From Microbacterium tenebrionis (GTDB lineage Bacteria > Actinomycetota > Actinomycetes > Actinomycetales > Microbacteriaceae): 64,000 nucleotides of DNA. The stretch lies in contig NZ_CAHJXQ010000011.1 of assembly GCF_903645325.1 (NCBI RefSeq), forward strand, positions 1 through 64,000. Reading direction: 5' to 3'. Within the stretch, counting starts at the first letter, position 1. Each line of letters starts with the position of its first letter. The translations under genes were made by a program, and so were the position numbers. Shown here piece by piece: positions 50,406 through 60,945 of the stretch. The notes under the pieces are model-generated. The model did no database searches. It saw nothing but the letters and a program-made list of their open reading frames with translations, and was not told the origin of the DNA.

Positions 50406-51038
50406 ATGCGTGTTCACGTCGCCGACCATCCGCTCATCACCCACAAGCTGACCGTGCTGCGCGACGAGCGCACCCCGTCTCCGGTCTTCCGGCAGCTGAC
50501 CGAGGAACTCGTCACCCTGCTCGCGTACGAGGCGACGCGCAACGTCAAGGTGACCCCGATCGAGATCCAGACGCCGGTCACCAAGACGATGGGCGTGAAG
50601 ATCTCCGAGCCGCGTCCGATCGTCGTGCCGATCCTGCGTGCGGGCCTCGGCATGCTCGAGGGCATGGTCAAGCTGCTCCCGACCGCCGAGGTCGGCTTCC
50701 TCGGCATGGTGCGCGATGAGACCACGTTCGAGCCGACCACCTACGCCGAGCGGCTGCCCGACGACCTCAGCGACCGCCAGTGCTTCGCGATCGACCCGAT
50801 GCTCGCCACCGGCGGCTCGCTCGCCGCGGCGATCCAGTTCTTCTTCGACCGCGGCGCGAAGGACGTCACCGCGATCTGCCTGCTCGGCACACCGGAGGGC
50901 CTCAAGGCGATCGAGAAGCTCGTCGGCGACCGCGACGTCACGATCGTGCTCGGCGCGCTGGACGAGGGGCTGAACGAGCACCGGTACATCGTCCCCGGCC
51001 TCGGCGACGCCGGGGACCGCCTGTACGGCACGGTCTGA
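50406..51038 (+). CDS. upp: uracil phosphoribosyltransferase
   Basis: Upp salvages uracil to UMP with PRPP. The 210-residue enzyme shows [15 protein letters not shown], the PRPP loop [15 protein letters not shown], and the uracil-binding end [19 protein letters not shown] 50406 fits the leaderless promoter TACCCT (50394-50399) with six bases between; an ATG at 50400 is in frame but inside that spacer. It is convergent with the TM0106-type nuclease gene. Confidence 0.97.
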   Translation: MRVHVADHPLITHKLTVLRDERTPSPVFRQLTEELVTLLAYEATRNVKVTPIEIQTPVTKTMGVKISEPRPIVVPILRAGLGMLEGMVKLLPTAEVGFLGMVRDETTFEPTTYAERLPDDLSDRQCFAIDPMLATGGSLAAAIQFFFDRGAKDVTAICLLGTPEGLKAIEKLVGDRDVTIVLGALDEGLNEHRYIVPGLGDAGDRLYGTV

Positions 51039-51144
51039 CCTCTCCCGCTCAGCCGCGCCGAGGTCAGGAACAGTGCCCGAGAGCAGGACGATTCGGATAG
51101 ACTTTCCTGATCTCGATCACTCGTCCTGATCCGGGAGCGGCGGC

Positions 51145-54100
51145 TCAACCTCGATCCGCGCCGACGAGACGCGCGAAGGCGCTGAGCCTGGTCACGCCCT
51201 CCGGCGTCCGCGGGAGGTCATCGAGCAGCGCAGGCGAGTAGATGAGGAACGCCGCGACCTGCGCGCGCGAGATGGCGACGTTGAGCCGGTTCTGCAGCAG
51301 CAGGAACTCCGGCCCGCGCGGCGCATCGCGACCGCTGGATGCCGCGAGCGTCGTGATCGAGACGACGGCCTCCTTGCCCTGGAAGTTGTCGACCGTCCCG
51401 ACGGGCACGTCGCCGAATCCGGCGGCGGTCAACGCGTCGTGCACGAGCTGCTTCTGCGCGTTGTACGGCGCGACGACGATGATGTCCGCCTCCGTCAGCG
51501 GCCTGGTGCCGGCGTCGGGCTCGGAGAAAGCCCGCCCGATCAGGTCGCGGACGATCCGCACGACCTCGTCCGCCTCTTCCGGCGACTGGGTCGCGTTCCC
51601 GCGGTGACGGAGCGGCGCCAGATGGAGCCCGGGACGGATCCCGTCGATCGCCCGCAGCTCGGTTCCGGATGCCGACTCCAGCTGCCCCGCGTACGAGAGC
51701 CGTGAGACGGGCTCGGCGACGGCGGGATGCATCCGCCAGCTGTGGTCGAGGAAGTAGCCGTACTCGGGCCGGACGACGGAGTCGCCGTCCATGACCCAGC
51801 CGAGCGCCGAGGTGTCGACCGGCTCGGGGTGCGCGCCCTGGCTCACCTGCGGCAGCTGCTGCGGGTCACCGAGCAGAAGCAATCGCTTCGCCCCGGCCGC
51901 GACCGCGATGGTCGAGGCGAGCGAGAACTGACCGGCCTCGTCGATGACGATGAGATCGAGGCCTCCGCGCTCGACCCGGGTCGTGTTGCTGAAGTCCCAC
52001 GCGGTGCCGCCGACCACGACGCCCTGCCCCTCGCGCTCGGCGAGGAAGGCCGCCATGCCTGTCTTGGGGATCGGCGTGTACGCGGGATCGCTCCCCTTCT
52101 CCTTCGGGCTCTTCGCGACCTGACCCGCCGGCACGCCGGCGGCGACGACGCGCTCGAGCAGCGTCTCGATGATGGCGTGCGACTGCGCGACGACGCCGAT
52201 GCGGAACCCGTACTCGTTCACGAGCCGGGCGATGACGTGCGACCCGGTGTAGGTCTTGCCGGTGCCGGGCGGCCCCTGCACGGCGACGTAGCTGCGATCG
52301 AGATCTCGGACGGCGCGGACGATCGCATCGATCACGTCGGCTCCGCGCGCCGGGAGCCCTGTGCCCGACGCGGTGCGCGGCGGCACACGGCGCAGGATAT
52401 CGGTTGCCGCATCCGCCGGGAACTCGGGCGCCGCCTGGTGCACGGAATCCGCCCACTCGTCGATCGCGCCCTGCAGGGAGACGACCCGGGGAGGCGCTGC
52501 CGGGGTGAGCGCGAGGGGCAGCTCGTCCCAGGTCTGCCCGTCCACCGCGTTCTCGGTCACGACGTAGCCGTCGTCTGTGACCTCGGCGATGCGCACGATA
52601 TGCGGCACGTGGACGGCCCGTGACGGCGCATCGACCACGAAAGGTGCGGGGAACGGGTACAGCGCGAATGGCTCGGCGCCCTCGCCGAGAGTCGTCCCCG
52701 GTGAGACCTCGCCGCGGACCTCGATCTCGCGCGACATGACGCGCCGACCCTCTTCGATGCTCCAGTCGCGGCGCACCGCCGAGGCCGCGGCGTCCACGCG
52801 GACGACGTCGCGGGTCTGATCCCACATCGACACCGGTTCGCGCAGCCGCTGGAAGTGCGCCCGCCAGAAGATCGCCGACTCGCGCGGGTAGTAGTCGATC
52901 GCGGCCGCAGCCACGCGATGGGCTTCGCCGTCTCCCCCGCGCTCGACGTCTTCTGCGGCGTCGGCCAGCAGCGCGACCGACCTCGGCGACGGCTCGTAGA
53001 CGACCTCGTCGGCGACATCGGGCGGCGCCGGGTTCACGCCCTTGTCGCGGGCGATCTCGATCAGCCAGTTGCGCAGGCGGCGCGTGGAGACGCAGTCGTA
53101 GCGGTTGTAGTCGGCGAGATCGGCGAGCACGGCGTCGGCATCGGCGGTCTCGCCGGCGGCGGCGAGCTGGCGCGCTGCGACGTACTGCACGATCGAGTCG
53201 TCGCCTTTCTGCACGTCGCTGGTGCGCACGTCTTCGCCCATGTAGAGCGGCTCGAGCTTCTTGATCGAGTACGACCGCGAGCCGACCCGCACGGTGCGCA
53301 GCACGAGCGGGTACAAATCGACGAAGACGCCCTCGCGCAGGAGCTTGTCGACATCGCCCTCCCGGACCCCGTGCCGCGCGGCCATCGCACTGAGATGCGA
53401 GGTCTCGTACGGCGCGTAGTGGTAGATGTGCATGTCGGGATGGGCGGCTCTGCGGGCGTGCACGAAGTCGAGGAACTGCTCGAGCGCTGCTTTCTCGTCG
53501 GCGAAGGTGTGCGCCCACAGCGGTGTGTACTGGTCGTCGTTGTCGACCCAGCCGAAGAGGTAGTCGATGCCCCACTGCGCATGGCCGTCCGCGGCGGGCT
53601 CGGTGTAGAGGGGGTCGCCCTCGAAGTCGAAGAAGATGTCGCCGCGGCTCGGGCGGGGCAGCGTGTGGATCGCCGCGGGGTGGTAGACGTCGTAGGAGGG
53701 GGCGTCGTCGGCCTCGGCGCGCAGCTGCAGCCGGGCCTGGGAACGGAGCGACTCGAAGGTGTCGATGTTCATTCCGACGGGGGCTTCGGTCGCCGCGGCG
53801 AGCTGATCGATCGTCTCGATGCCGGCGTCGCGGAGGCGCGTGCGCTGCACCGGTCGCATCCGCGCGACCATGAGGAGATCGCGTGCGGCATCCACCTGCT
53901 GCGTGCACGTCTCGCAGCGCCCGCACGCGACGAGACCGATGTCGCCGCGCTCATCGCCCCAGGCGAGCGGCGTGCCCGCGGCGCCTGCTGCCACATCACG
54001 ATCGGCGATCAGCGTTCGCAGACGCGATCGGCGCACGTGGAAGAGCGGCAGGAGGTCGTCGACGTCGTGCGTGCTGACCGTTCCGTCGCCGAGGATGAGA

Positions 54101-54612
54101 TCGACCTGGTCGGATCGCGGGATGCCGAGACCGTCGAGCTGGTCGACGTATGCCGCCAGCTGCATGAGTGCGGTGACCCGCGCCGTCCGGGCGAGCTTGG
54201 AGTCCTGCACCCGCCACCGGCCGTCGTCGTCGCGCAGCAGGAAATCGGCGAATCCGACGAACTCGTCGGTCGCGAACGCCGCCTGGAACACGAGGCGGGC
54301 ATCCGACCGCAGCGCCTCGCGCGTTTCGTCGACCACAGCAGTCAGAGCCTCGGGATCGGAGGAGTTGACCTTCGCCACCTCGTGCACCGCATCTGCTCCG
54401 AGCTGCTCTCGGTACGCCTCGAGGACCTTCACCTCATGCGCGTCGCCGAGTTTCGCCGCGCGCTTCAGCGTGGCATCCTCGGGCTCCTCCACAGCGGGAA
54501 CGCGGCCGAGCTTGGCGTCGATCGCGCGCGCCCAGGCGAACTCGCATTCGGCGGCGGCCTTCAGGTCGCTCGCGCTCCAGATGACGCGCTGCGCCTGGGT
54601 GTCGATCCGCAT
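51145..54612 (-). CDS. TM0106-type RecB-like nuclease fused to SF1 helicase
   Basis: A 1155-residue protein of three parts. The N-terminal part (about 1-300) is RecB-like, with GFADFLLRDDDGRWRVQDSK as the PD-(D/E)xK core and a CGRCETC cluster. Residues about 310-530 form a YprB/RNase H-like 3'-5' exonuclease (DIFFDFEGDPL, DLADYNRYDCVSTRRL). The C-terminal part (about 765-1155) is a Upf1/Dna2-like helicase with GPPGTGKT, VIDEAGQFSLAS, LLGDPQQLPQVSQG, DNFQGKEAVV and LNVAISRAQ. ATG 54612 has TACGCT and six bases upstream (leaderless). Likely DNA repair; the exact substrate is unknown. Confidence 0.92.
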   Translation of the reverse strand: MRIDTQAQRVIWSASDLKAAAECEFAWARAIDAKLGRVPAVEEPEDATLKRAAKLGDAHEVKVLEAYREQLGADAVHEVAKVNSSDPEALTAVVDETREALRSDARLVFQAAFATDEFVGFADFLLRDDDGRWRVQDSKLARTARVTALMQLAAYVDQLDGLGIPRSDQVDLILGDGTVSTHDVDDLLPLFHVRRSRLRTLIADRDVAAGAAGTPLAWGDERGDIGLVACGRCETCTQQVDAARDLLMVARMRPVQRTRLRDAGIETIDQLAAATEAPVGMNIDTFESLRSQARLQLRAEADDAPSYDVYHPAAIHTLPRPSRGDIFFDFEGDPLYTEPAADGHAQWGIDYLFGWVDNDDQYTPLWAHTFADEKAALEQFLDFVHARRAAHPDMHIYHYAPYETSHLSAMAARHGVREGDVDKLLREGVFVDLYPLVLRTVRVGSRSYSIKKLEPLYMGEDVRTSDVQKGDDSIVQYVAARQLAAAGETADADAVLADLADYNRYDCVSTRRLRNWLIEIARDKGVNPAPPDVADEVVYEPSPRSVALLADAAEDVERGGDGEAHRVAAAAIDYYPRESAIFWRAHFQRLREPVSMWDQTRDVVRVDAAASAVRRDWSIEEGRRVMSREIEVRGEVSPGTTLGEGAEPFALYPFPAPFVVDAPSRAVHVPHIVRIAEVTDDGYVVTENAVDGQTWDELPLALTPAAPPRVVSLQGAIDEWADSVHQAAPEFPADAATDILRRVPPRTASGTGLPARGADVIDAIVRAVRDLDRSYVAVQGPPGTGKTYTGSHVIARLVNEYGFRIGVVAQSHAIIETLLERVVAAGVPAGQVAKSPKEKGSDPAYTPIPKTGMAAFLAEREGQGVVVGGTAWDFSNTTRVERGGLDLIVIDEAGQFSLASTIAVAAGAKRLLLLGDPQQLPQVSQGAHPEPVDTSALGWVMDGDSVVRPEYGYFLDHSWRMHPAVAEPVSRLSYAGQLESASGTELRAIDGIRPGLHLAPLRHRGNATQSPEEADEVVRIVRDLIGRAFSEPDAGTRPLTEADIIVVAPYNAQKQLVHDALTAAGFGDVPVGTVDNFQGKEAVVSITTLAASSGRDAPRGPEFLLLQNRLNVAISRAQVAAFLIYSPALLDDLPRTPEGVTRLSAFARLVGADRG

Positions 54613-54650
54613 GCTTCGAGCGTACCCGGGGGCTCAGACACCCCCGGCGC

Positions 54651-55469
54651 TCAGCGCCACCAGTCGTCGGCCGGGGTGACCGGCAGGTGGCGCTTGTGCT
54701 CCGTGGCGCGGTACTTCTGCTCGATGCGGGCGGCAGCCTCGGCATCCACCGGGCGGCCTTCGAGATAGTCATCGATCTGCTCGTACGTGAGGCCGAGTTC
54801 GTCCTCGTCGGCGCGACCGGGCTGGTCGTCGAGAAGGTCGGCGGTCGGAACCTTCTTCCACAGCCGCTCCGGCGCCTCGAGCGTCTGCAGCAGCTGCTTG
54901 CCCTGGCGCTTGTTCAGCCCCGACAGCGGCAGGATGTCGGCCGCGCCGTCGCCGAACTTCGTGTAGAAACCGGTCACGGCCTCGGCGGCGTGATCGGTGC
55001 CGATGACGAGGTGCGCGTCGTGCCCCGCGAGCGCGTACTGGGTGACCATGCGGATGCGGGCCTTGATGTTGCCGCGATTGAAGTCCGAGATCGTCGCGCC
55101 GGCGGCATGCTCGATGTCGGTCTCGACACCGTCGACGCCGCCCTGGATGTTCACCTCGACGACCCGATCCGCCGCGATGAACTCGAGGGCGGCAGCGGCG
55201 TCATCCGCGTCGTGCTGCACCTTGTACGGCAGGCGGACCGCGATGAAGTCGGCAGTGCCGCCGCCGTCGCGGACCCGCTCGACGGCAAGCTGCGCGAGGC
55301 GTCCGGCGAGCGTGGAGTCCTGGCCGCCCGAGATTCCGAGCACGAACCCTCTCGCTCCGGTCTTGTCGAGATAGTCGACGAGGAACGTCACGCGGCGTTC
55401 GACCTCGGCGGCCGGGTCGATCTGGGGCTTCACCCCGAGGGTCTGGGCGATCTCCTGCTGAAGCGTCAT
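54651..55469 (-). CDS. nadE: ammonia-dependent NAD(+) synthetase
   Basis: NadE makes NAD from nicotinate adenine dinucleotide, ATP and ammonia. The protein of about 272 residues has the ATP PP-loop [33 protein letters not shown] and [15 protein letters not shown]. No glutaminase domain is present. ATG 55469 is preferred over ATG 55490 because GATACT (55481-55476) lies six bases upstream, a leaderless start. It is divergent from the aldo/keto reductase gene. Confidence 0.95.
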   Translation of the reverse strand: MTLQQEIAQTLGVKPQIDPAAEVERRVTFLVDYLDKTGARGFVLGISGGQDSTLAGRLAQLAVERVRDGGGTADFIAVRLPYKVQHDADDAAAALEFIAADRVVEVNIQGGVDGVETDIEHAAGATISDFNRGNIKARIRMVTQYALAGHDAHLVIGTDHAAEAVTGFYTKFGDGAADILPLSGLNKRQGKQLLQTLEAPERLWKKVPTADLLDDQPGRADEDELGLTYEQIDDYLEGRPVDAEAAARIEQKYRATEHKRHLPVTPADDWWR

Positions 55470-55578
55470 GCCTCCAGTATCGTCCTTCATGCGTTACGCG
55501 GGTATGACGCGGCGGGAATACCGTCGCAGGCGCCGTGCTTGTCACCACAGGACCGTCCTCCCGATGAAAGAGAGAATC

Positions 55579-56529
55579 ATGACCCAGCTCGGCCGCAGCG
55601 ACCTCGATGTCCTCCCCCTCGCCCTCGGCGGGAACGTGTTCGGGTGGACCGCCGATCGCGACACGTCGTTCGCGATCCTTGACGCGTTCACGGCCGGCGG
55701 GGGCGACTTCATCGACACCGCCGACGGCTACAGCCACTGGGTGCCCGGCAACCACGGCGGCGAGAGCGAGCGCATCATCGGCGAATGGCTCGCGGCACGC
55801 AGGCCGAGCGGCCTGACCATCGCCACGAAGGTCAGCACGCACCCCGAGTTCCCCGGCCTGTCGGCCGCGAATGTGCGAGCTGCCGCCGAGGCGTCGCTGA
55901 AGCGCCTCGGCGTCGACGCCATCGACCTGTACTACGCGCACTTCGACGATGCCTCGACCCCGCTCGAAGAGACCGTCACGGCGTTCGGCGAGCTCGTCTC
56001 CGCCGGTCTCGTGCGCAACATCGCGGTCTCGAACTACTCCGCCGAGCGCATCCGCGAATGGGTCTCCATCTCACAGGATGCCGGGATCCCCCTGCCGGTC
56101 GCGGTTCAGCCGCACTACAACCTCGTGCACCGCAATGACGTCGAGGAGAGCATCATCCCCGTCGCCGAAGACTTCGACATGAGCCTCGTGCCGTACTACG
56201 CACTGGCGAGCGGATTCCTCACCGGAAAGTACCGGTCGACGGATGCGGCGGGCTCATCGCCCCGCGCCGGCGGCGCGGCCAAGTACGCGACCGAGCACGG
56301 GCTGAAGATCATCGATGAGCTCGAGGAGATCGCGGGCAGGCACGACGCGTCCATCGCCTCGGTGGCGCTGGCCTGGCTGCGGGCGCAGCCGACCGTCGCG
56401 GCTCCGATCGCGAGCGCGTCGCGGGTCGAGCAGGTCGCGGATCTGCTGGCGAGCACGCGGCTCGAGCTGTCGTCGGACGAGGTTCGCAGCCTGGATGCCG
56501 TCTCGGCCTGGAGCCCGGCGAACGCCTGA
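55579..56529 (+). CDS. aldo/keto reductase
   Basis: A 316-residue NADPH-dependent TIM-barrel reductase. The catalytic Asp and Tyr are in FIDTADGYSHWVPGNHGGES, the Lys in IATKVS, and the His in DLYYAHFDDAST. IASASRVEQVADLLAS is the coenzyme-binding end. It resembles the YajO/general stress protein 69 group, and the substrate is unknown. ATG 55579 has GAAAGAGA upstream. A 41-nt gap with repeat-like sequence separates it from the convergent sbcC. Confidence 0.94.
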   Translation: MTQLGRSDLDVLPLALGGNVFGWTADRDTSFAILDAFTAGGGDFIDTADGYSHWVPGNHGGESERIIGEWLAARRPSGLTIATKVSTHPEFPGLSAANVRAAAEASLKRLGVDAIDLYYAHFDDASTPLEETVTAFGELVSAGLVRNIAVSNYSAERIREWVSISQDAGIPLPVAVQPHYNLVHRNDVEESIIPVAEDFDMSLVPYYALASGFLTGKYRSTDAAGSSPRAGGAAKYATEHGLKIIDELEEIAGRHDASIASVALAWLRAQPTVAAPIASASRVEQVADLLASTRLELSSDEVRSLDAVSAWSPANA

Positions 56530-56570
56530 GCGCCGGGGCGGTCGAGCGCCGGCGAGGAGTCGAAGCCGGC

Positions 56571-59543
56571 TCAGCGGATGCGACTCGGCCCCGCGGGGGT
56601 CTGCTCGACGACGACCTGTGCGGGGATCTGCTCCTGCATCGACTCGACGTGACTGATCACGCCGACCGTGCGGCCGCCTGAGCGCAGCTCGTCGAGAGTG
56701 CGCATCGCGACCTCGAGCGTGTCCGCGTCCAGCGACCCGAACCCCTCGTCGATGAACAGGGTGTCGAGCTGGATGCCGCCGGCCCGCGCCGTGACGACCT
56801 CGGCGAGCCCGAGCGCGAGGGCGAGCGAACTGAGAAACGTCTCTCCGCCCGAGAGCGACTGCGCGGGGCGCGTCTGCCCGGTGAACGCGTCGAACACGAC
56901 GATGCCGAGGCCCGATGCCGCCCCGCGCGATGCAAGTGCGTCGGAGTGCTGCAGCTGATACCGGCCGGTCGACATGTCGGACAGCCGACGGTTCGCGGCA
57001 TCCACGATCTCTTCGAGCTCCGCTGCGAGCACGAACGTCTCGAGGCTCATCTTGTGCGTGTTGCCCGCGCGGCCGGCGACGGTGTCGGCGAGTCCGCGGA
57101 GCACCTCGTGATCGGCCTGCTGCTCGGCGCTCCGGGCGTGCTCGGAGGCCGCGGAGTCGATGAGCCTGCGCAGCTGATCGGTCATCGCCTCGACGCGGCC
57201 GGCGGCATCCGTCGCCGTCTTCCACGCAGAACGCGCATCGGCGGCGGCGTGCTCAGCCGGCGCGAGGTCGATCGTCTCCTCCGGCAGCGTGCGCATCTCG
57301 AGCGGCAGCAGCAGTGCACGCTCCTTCTCGCGCTGCACCCGGTGCGCCTGGATGCGTGCGTCCAGAGCTTCCTGCTCGGCTGCGGAGCGCATCGCCGTTC
57401 GCGCCGCGGTCGCATCATCGAAATCGGAGGCGGTGAGCGCGGAATCCTGTTCGCGCTTCGCCTCGGCGAACTCCTGCTCGATCCGCGCGCGCTCGGTCAG
57501 CGCCGATGCGAGCGTGCGCGCGGCCGACGCCTGCCCGCCGACGTGCGCGATGCGCTCGGCCACCGTCCCGAAGGCACCGCGTGCGTCGGCGATCTGCGTC
57601 GCCGCGTCCTGCTCGCGCTGCGCGAGCAGCGCCAGCGCCTCACGGGCAGCGGCCAGGGCCGCCGCCGCGTCCTCGCGCTCCTGCGCGAGGGCCGATGTCG
57701 CGGCTGTCGCCTGCGCGATCTGCTCGTCCAGCGCCGCGAGCTCGGCCCCCGCCGCGACGGCCGCCGCGTGGGCGTCGCCGGCCGCGGCGACCTCGGACTC
57801 CGCGGCATCGACGCCGAGCCCGGCGGCGATCGCCACCGCCGCGGAGAGCCTCGAGGCCAGCTCGGCACTGCGCGTCTGGGCCGCGCGCTCGGCCGTCTGC
57901 GCGGCATCCCGCTCGCGCTCCGCGCGCTCGACATCCTCGGCTGATACCGGGTCGGTGTGCACGGCGGGCGCAGGGTGCTCGGTCGATCCGCACACCGAGC
58001 AGGGCTCTCCGGCGACGAGCGCGGTCGCCAGCTCGCCGGCGAAGCCGTCCAGGCGTCTGCGGCGCAGCTGGGCGAGCGCGGTCTGGGCCTCGGCGAGAAC
58101 GGTGCTCGCCTCGGCCAGTTCTCGATCGGCCGACTCGAGCTCACCGATGATCCGTGCAGCCTCGGCGGCGGCATCACGGCGAGCTCCGGCGGATGCCAGC
58201 GCTCGGGCGAGATCGTCGGTGCGGTCGGCGCTGCGCCTGGCCCGGTCGCGGCGCGGTGAGCTCGGCCAACCGTTCGGGAAGCGCTGTGCGCGCTCGTCGC
58301 CCTCCGCCACGCGCGCCGTCGCCGCTTCGACGACGGTCTCGGCGCCCTCGATCTCGGCACGCAGCGCGGTTCGGCCGCCTTCGAGCTCGGCCGCTCGCGC
58401 CCAGGCTCCGCTCTCGCGCGTACGCTCGGCCGCCCAGGCGTCGAGCGTCTCCGCTGAGACCTCGTCGAGTTCGGCTCCCGTCGCGTCCCACGCAGCGCGC
58501 GCCGCGCTCTCCGCGACCACGGCGGCATCGCGCGCGGACTCCGCCCGGCTCGCCGCAGCGATCGTCGCTCTCAGCGCTTCGGCCGCCCGCGCGCGGTCCA
58601 GCGCGCGGCGGGCCTCATCGATCGCGGGCTGCTCGGCGTCGAGCTGCGCCAGAGCATCTCGCGCACGATCGCGCTCCTGCTGGGCCGCGCGATCCTCGCG
58701 AACGGCTGTCAGCGCGGACTCCGCCTTCTGAAGCGCCTTCTCGGCGTCATCGCGCTCCGCTGTCCGGCGCTCCACCCGATACTCGGCGCGGCCGAGGGCC
58801 GCCCGCAGCGCCTCGATCCGCTCCGCCGTCGCCACCGACTCCGGGGCAGTCCCTGCATCGCCCCACAGCTCGCCGTCCGTGACGACACGCTCGGCCTCGT
58901 CGATCCGGGCGTCCACCCGCGCAGAGGCCCCGGCCAGCGCGTTCTCGGATGCCCGCCTGCGCTCGTCGAACCGCGCCTGCACGTCTTCGAAGCGCTCGGT
59001 GCCGAAGAGCCGCCGCAGCAATGCCTGTCGCTCCTTGCTGTCGGCGAGCAGGAACCGGGCGAACCTGTTCTGCGCCAGCAGGATCACCTGCAGGAACTGT
59101 TCACGGCTGAGCTGGACGATCCCGTCCAGCTCATCGGCGACGCGCTTCTCCTTCGCGGCGAGAGTGACCCAGCCCCCGTCGATGAAGGCATCCAGTTGCA
59201 CGGCGGAGTTCTGTTTCGTGAGCCCGCCACCCCGCTTCGCCGGGCGCAGGTACTCGGGCGATCGCGTCACCCGATACCGCCCGGCACCCGTGCTGAACTC
59301 GACGACGACCTCACTGCGGTCGTCGGGTTCGCAGTGGTCGCTGCGCAGGCGCTTGTCGCCGCCCTCGTAGCGCGGGACGGATCCGTAGAGGGCGAAGCAG
59401 ACGGCGTCCAGGATGCTGGACTTGCCTGCACCGGTGCGCCCCGCGATAAGGAAGATGCCGTCGTCGGCGAACGCGTCGAAGTCGACGATCTGTCGGGCGA
59501 GGAAGGGCCCGAAACCCTCGATCTCGAGACGGTGGAGGCGCAC
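56571..59543 (-). CDS. sbcC: exonuclease SbcCD subunit C (SMC-like ATPase)
   Basis: SbcC, the Rad50 homologue, binds DNA ends and drives SbcD. The 990-residue protein has Walker A in LIAGRTGAGKSSILDAV near residue 40, long Ala/Glu/Arg-rich coiled coils, a zinc hook CSVCGSTEHPAP near residue 516, the signature SLSGGETFLSSLALALGLAE near 894, and Walker B TLFIDEGFGSLD. GTG 59543 overlaps the last base of the sbcD stop (TAGTG). The many long frames on the opposite strand are shadows of the Ala-rich coil. Confidence 0.97.
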   Translation of the reverse strand: MRLHRLEIEGFGPFLARQIVDFDAFADDGIFLIAGRTGAGKSSILDAVCFALYGSVPRYEGGDKRLRSDHCEPDDRSEVVVEFSTGAGRYRVTRSPEYLRPAKRGGGLTKQNSAVQLDAFIDGGWVTLAAKEKRVADELDGIVQLSREQFLQVILLAQNRFARFLLADSKERQALLRRLFGTERFEDVQARFDERRRASENALAGASARVDARIDEAERVVTDGELWGDAGTAPESVATAERIEALRAALGRAEYRVERRTAERDDAEKALQKAESALTAVREDRAAQQERDRARDALAQLDAEQPAIDEARRALDRARAAEALRATIAAASRAESARDAAVVAESAARAAWDATGAELDEVSAETLDAWAAERTRESGAWARAAELEGGRTALRAEIEGAETVVEAATARVAEGDERAQRFPNGWPSSPRRDRARRSADRTDDLARALASAGARRDAAAEAARIIGELESADRELAEASTVLAEAQTALAQLRRRRLDGFAGELATALVAGEPCSVCGSTEHPAPAVHTDPVSAEDVERAERERDAAQTAERAAQTRSAELASRLSAAVAIAAGLGVDAAESEVAAAGDAHAAAVAAGAELAALDEQIAQATAATSALAQEREDAAAALAAAREALALLAQREQDAATQIADARGAFGTVAERIAHVGGQASAARTLASALTERARIEQEFAEAKREQDSALTASDFDDATAARTAMRSAAEQEALDARIQAHRVQREKERALLLPLEMRTLPEETIDLAPAEHAAADARSAWKTATDAAGRVEAMTDQLRRLIDSAASEHARSAEQQADHEVLRGLADTVAGRAGNTHKMSLETFVLAAELEEIVDAANRRLSDMSTGRYQLQHSDALASRGAASGLGIVVFDAFTGQTRPAQSLSGGETFLSSLALALGLAEVVTARAGGIQLDTLFIDEGFGSLDADTLEVAMRTLDELRSGGRTVGVISHVESMQEQIPAQVVVEQTPAGPSRIR

Positions 59544-60700
59544 TAGACGAGAGCCTCCGCGATGACGCGCTCATCGAGCACCTCGCGGATGAGTTCGCTC
59601 TCGCGCTCCGTCGGCCCCTGCCCCGCGCGCACGTGCACGAGGAAGGCCTCGATGCGCTCGGTGTCGGTCACAGCCGTTTTCAGCCGCGCGGCATACGAGT
59701 GCTCGACCTGGTCGCCGGTACTACCTGCCGGGGCGTGCTGCACCATCGCGCAGTGCGGGAAGCGCTCCTTGAGACGGCGCATCGGCTCGGCCTGCGGCAG
59801 CGCGTCGCTGTAGACCGCGCACACCCAGTCGTCGGCATGCGCCGCAACGTTCTCGGCGGAGAGGATCTCGTCGAGGGTGCCGGTGAGCGTCACCAGGCGG
59901 CGCGGGACGGGCAGCTCGAGCCACTCGGCAGAGGCCAGCCCCGACGCGTCGAGGTCGATGAGCCAGGATCCGCGCTGCTTGTGCTGCTCGCCGAAACTGT
60001 AGTGCAGCGGGGCGCCGGCATAGCGAACCCGTTCGCTGAGCTTCTGGCGCCCGTGAATGTGGCCGAGCGCGACGTAATCGGGGCCGTCGAAGACCTCGAG
60101 CGGAACGACGTCGAGACCGCCCTGGCGCACCTCGCGCTCGAGTCCGGCCGTGGCATCCACCCCGGCGGCGAAGCAATGCGCGATCGCGACCGACCGGCCG
60201 CTGTGCGCGGCCATGCCGGCGCGCACGAGGTTCATCGCGTGCGCCATGGTCTGCGCCTGCGTCTTGAGCGCGACGCCGTCCCAGTGTTGACGGACGATCG
60301 CCGGCTCGAGGTACGGGATGCCGTAGAAGTGCACCGGACCGTCGGCGTCGTCGATCGTCACGGGAGTGCCGGCGTGGAGCGGGTCGGTGATCACATGGAT
60401 GCCGTCGCGCAGCAACCGGGCCTGGAACCCGAGCCGCGCGGCCGAATCGTGGTTGCCGCTCGTGACGATCACACGAGCGCCGGTGTCGTGGAGCGCTGCG
60501 AGCGTGTCGCCGAGCAGGGTGTATGCGGGCCCGGCCGGCGTCGCCGAGTCGAACACGTCGCCGGCGACGATCACGACATCCACCGCCTGGTCGCGCACCT
60601 GCTGCACCAGCGCTGCGAGCACCTCGGCCAGCGCATCCATGGTCGAGTTGCCATGGAAGGTGCGGCCGATGTGCCAGTCGGAGGTGTGCAGGATTCGCAT
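59543..60700 (-). CDS. sbcD: exonuclease SbcCD subunit D (Mre11-like nuclease)
   Basis: The Mn-dependent nuclease partner of SbcC, opening hairpins and trimming ends. The protein of about 385 residues has the phosphoesterase motifs LHTSDWHIGRTFHG, VIVAGDVFD, VTSGNHDS, AIAHCFA and YVALGHIHGRQ. ATG 60700 is chosen because TACCGT (60712-60707) lies six bases upstream, a leaderless start; GTG 60706 is the in-frame alternative. The gap 60707-60945 upstream shows only a GC-rich stretch with no clear gene. Confidence 0.96.
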   Translation of the reverse strand: MRILHTSDWHIGRTFHGNSTMDALAEVLAALVQQVRDQAVDVVIVAGDVFDSATPAGPAYTLLGDTLAALHDTGARVIVTSGNHDSAARLGFQARLLRDGIHVITDPLHAGTPVTIDDADGPVHFYGIPYLEPAIVRQHWDGVALKTQAQTMAHAMNLVRAGMAAHSGRSVAIAHCFAAGVDATAGLEREVRQGGLDVVPLEVFDGPDYVALGHIHGRQKLSERVRYAGAPLHYSFGEQHKQRGSWLIDLDASGLASAEWLELPVPRRLVTLTGTLDEILSAENVAAHADDWVCAVYSDALPQAEPMRRLKERFPHCAMVQHAPAGSTGDQVEHSYAARLKTAVTDTERIEAFLVHVRAGQGPTERESELIREVLDERVIAEALV

Positions 60701-60945
60701 ACTCACACGGTACGGACGGCCTCGGACATTCTCTCCGAGGCGTGCCGCGACGAGCGGAAGGCCCCTGACCCGACCCTCACCTCGACGATCGACACGTGGT
60801 GATGCGGAATGCGCGATGCGCTTTCACATGTGCGGGGTGCGGGGCTGCGCGATGCGAGATCGTGGGCTGCCCTCCGCCCTGCAGTGCCGGACTTGACCCT
60901 CCGGCTGGGCGTGTGTCCGCCTCGTCGTGGCTACCGACTTCCGCT

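Noticed and set aside
51090..51125. TAGACT-like box and TCCTGATC direct repeat between upp and the nuclease gene
   Set aside because: No ORF or -35 follows and the two genes converge here; a small RNA is possible but unsupported.
52855..54768. 637-codon plus-strand frame opposite the TM0106-type gene
   Set aside because: No start signal or domain; it crosses from the helicase/nuclease gene into nadE.
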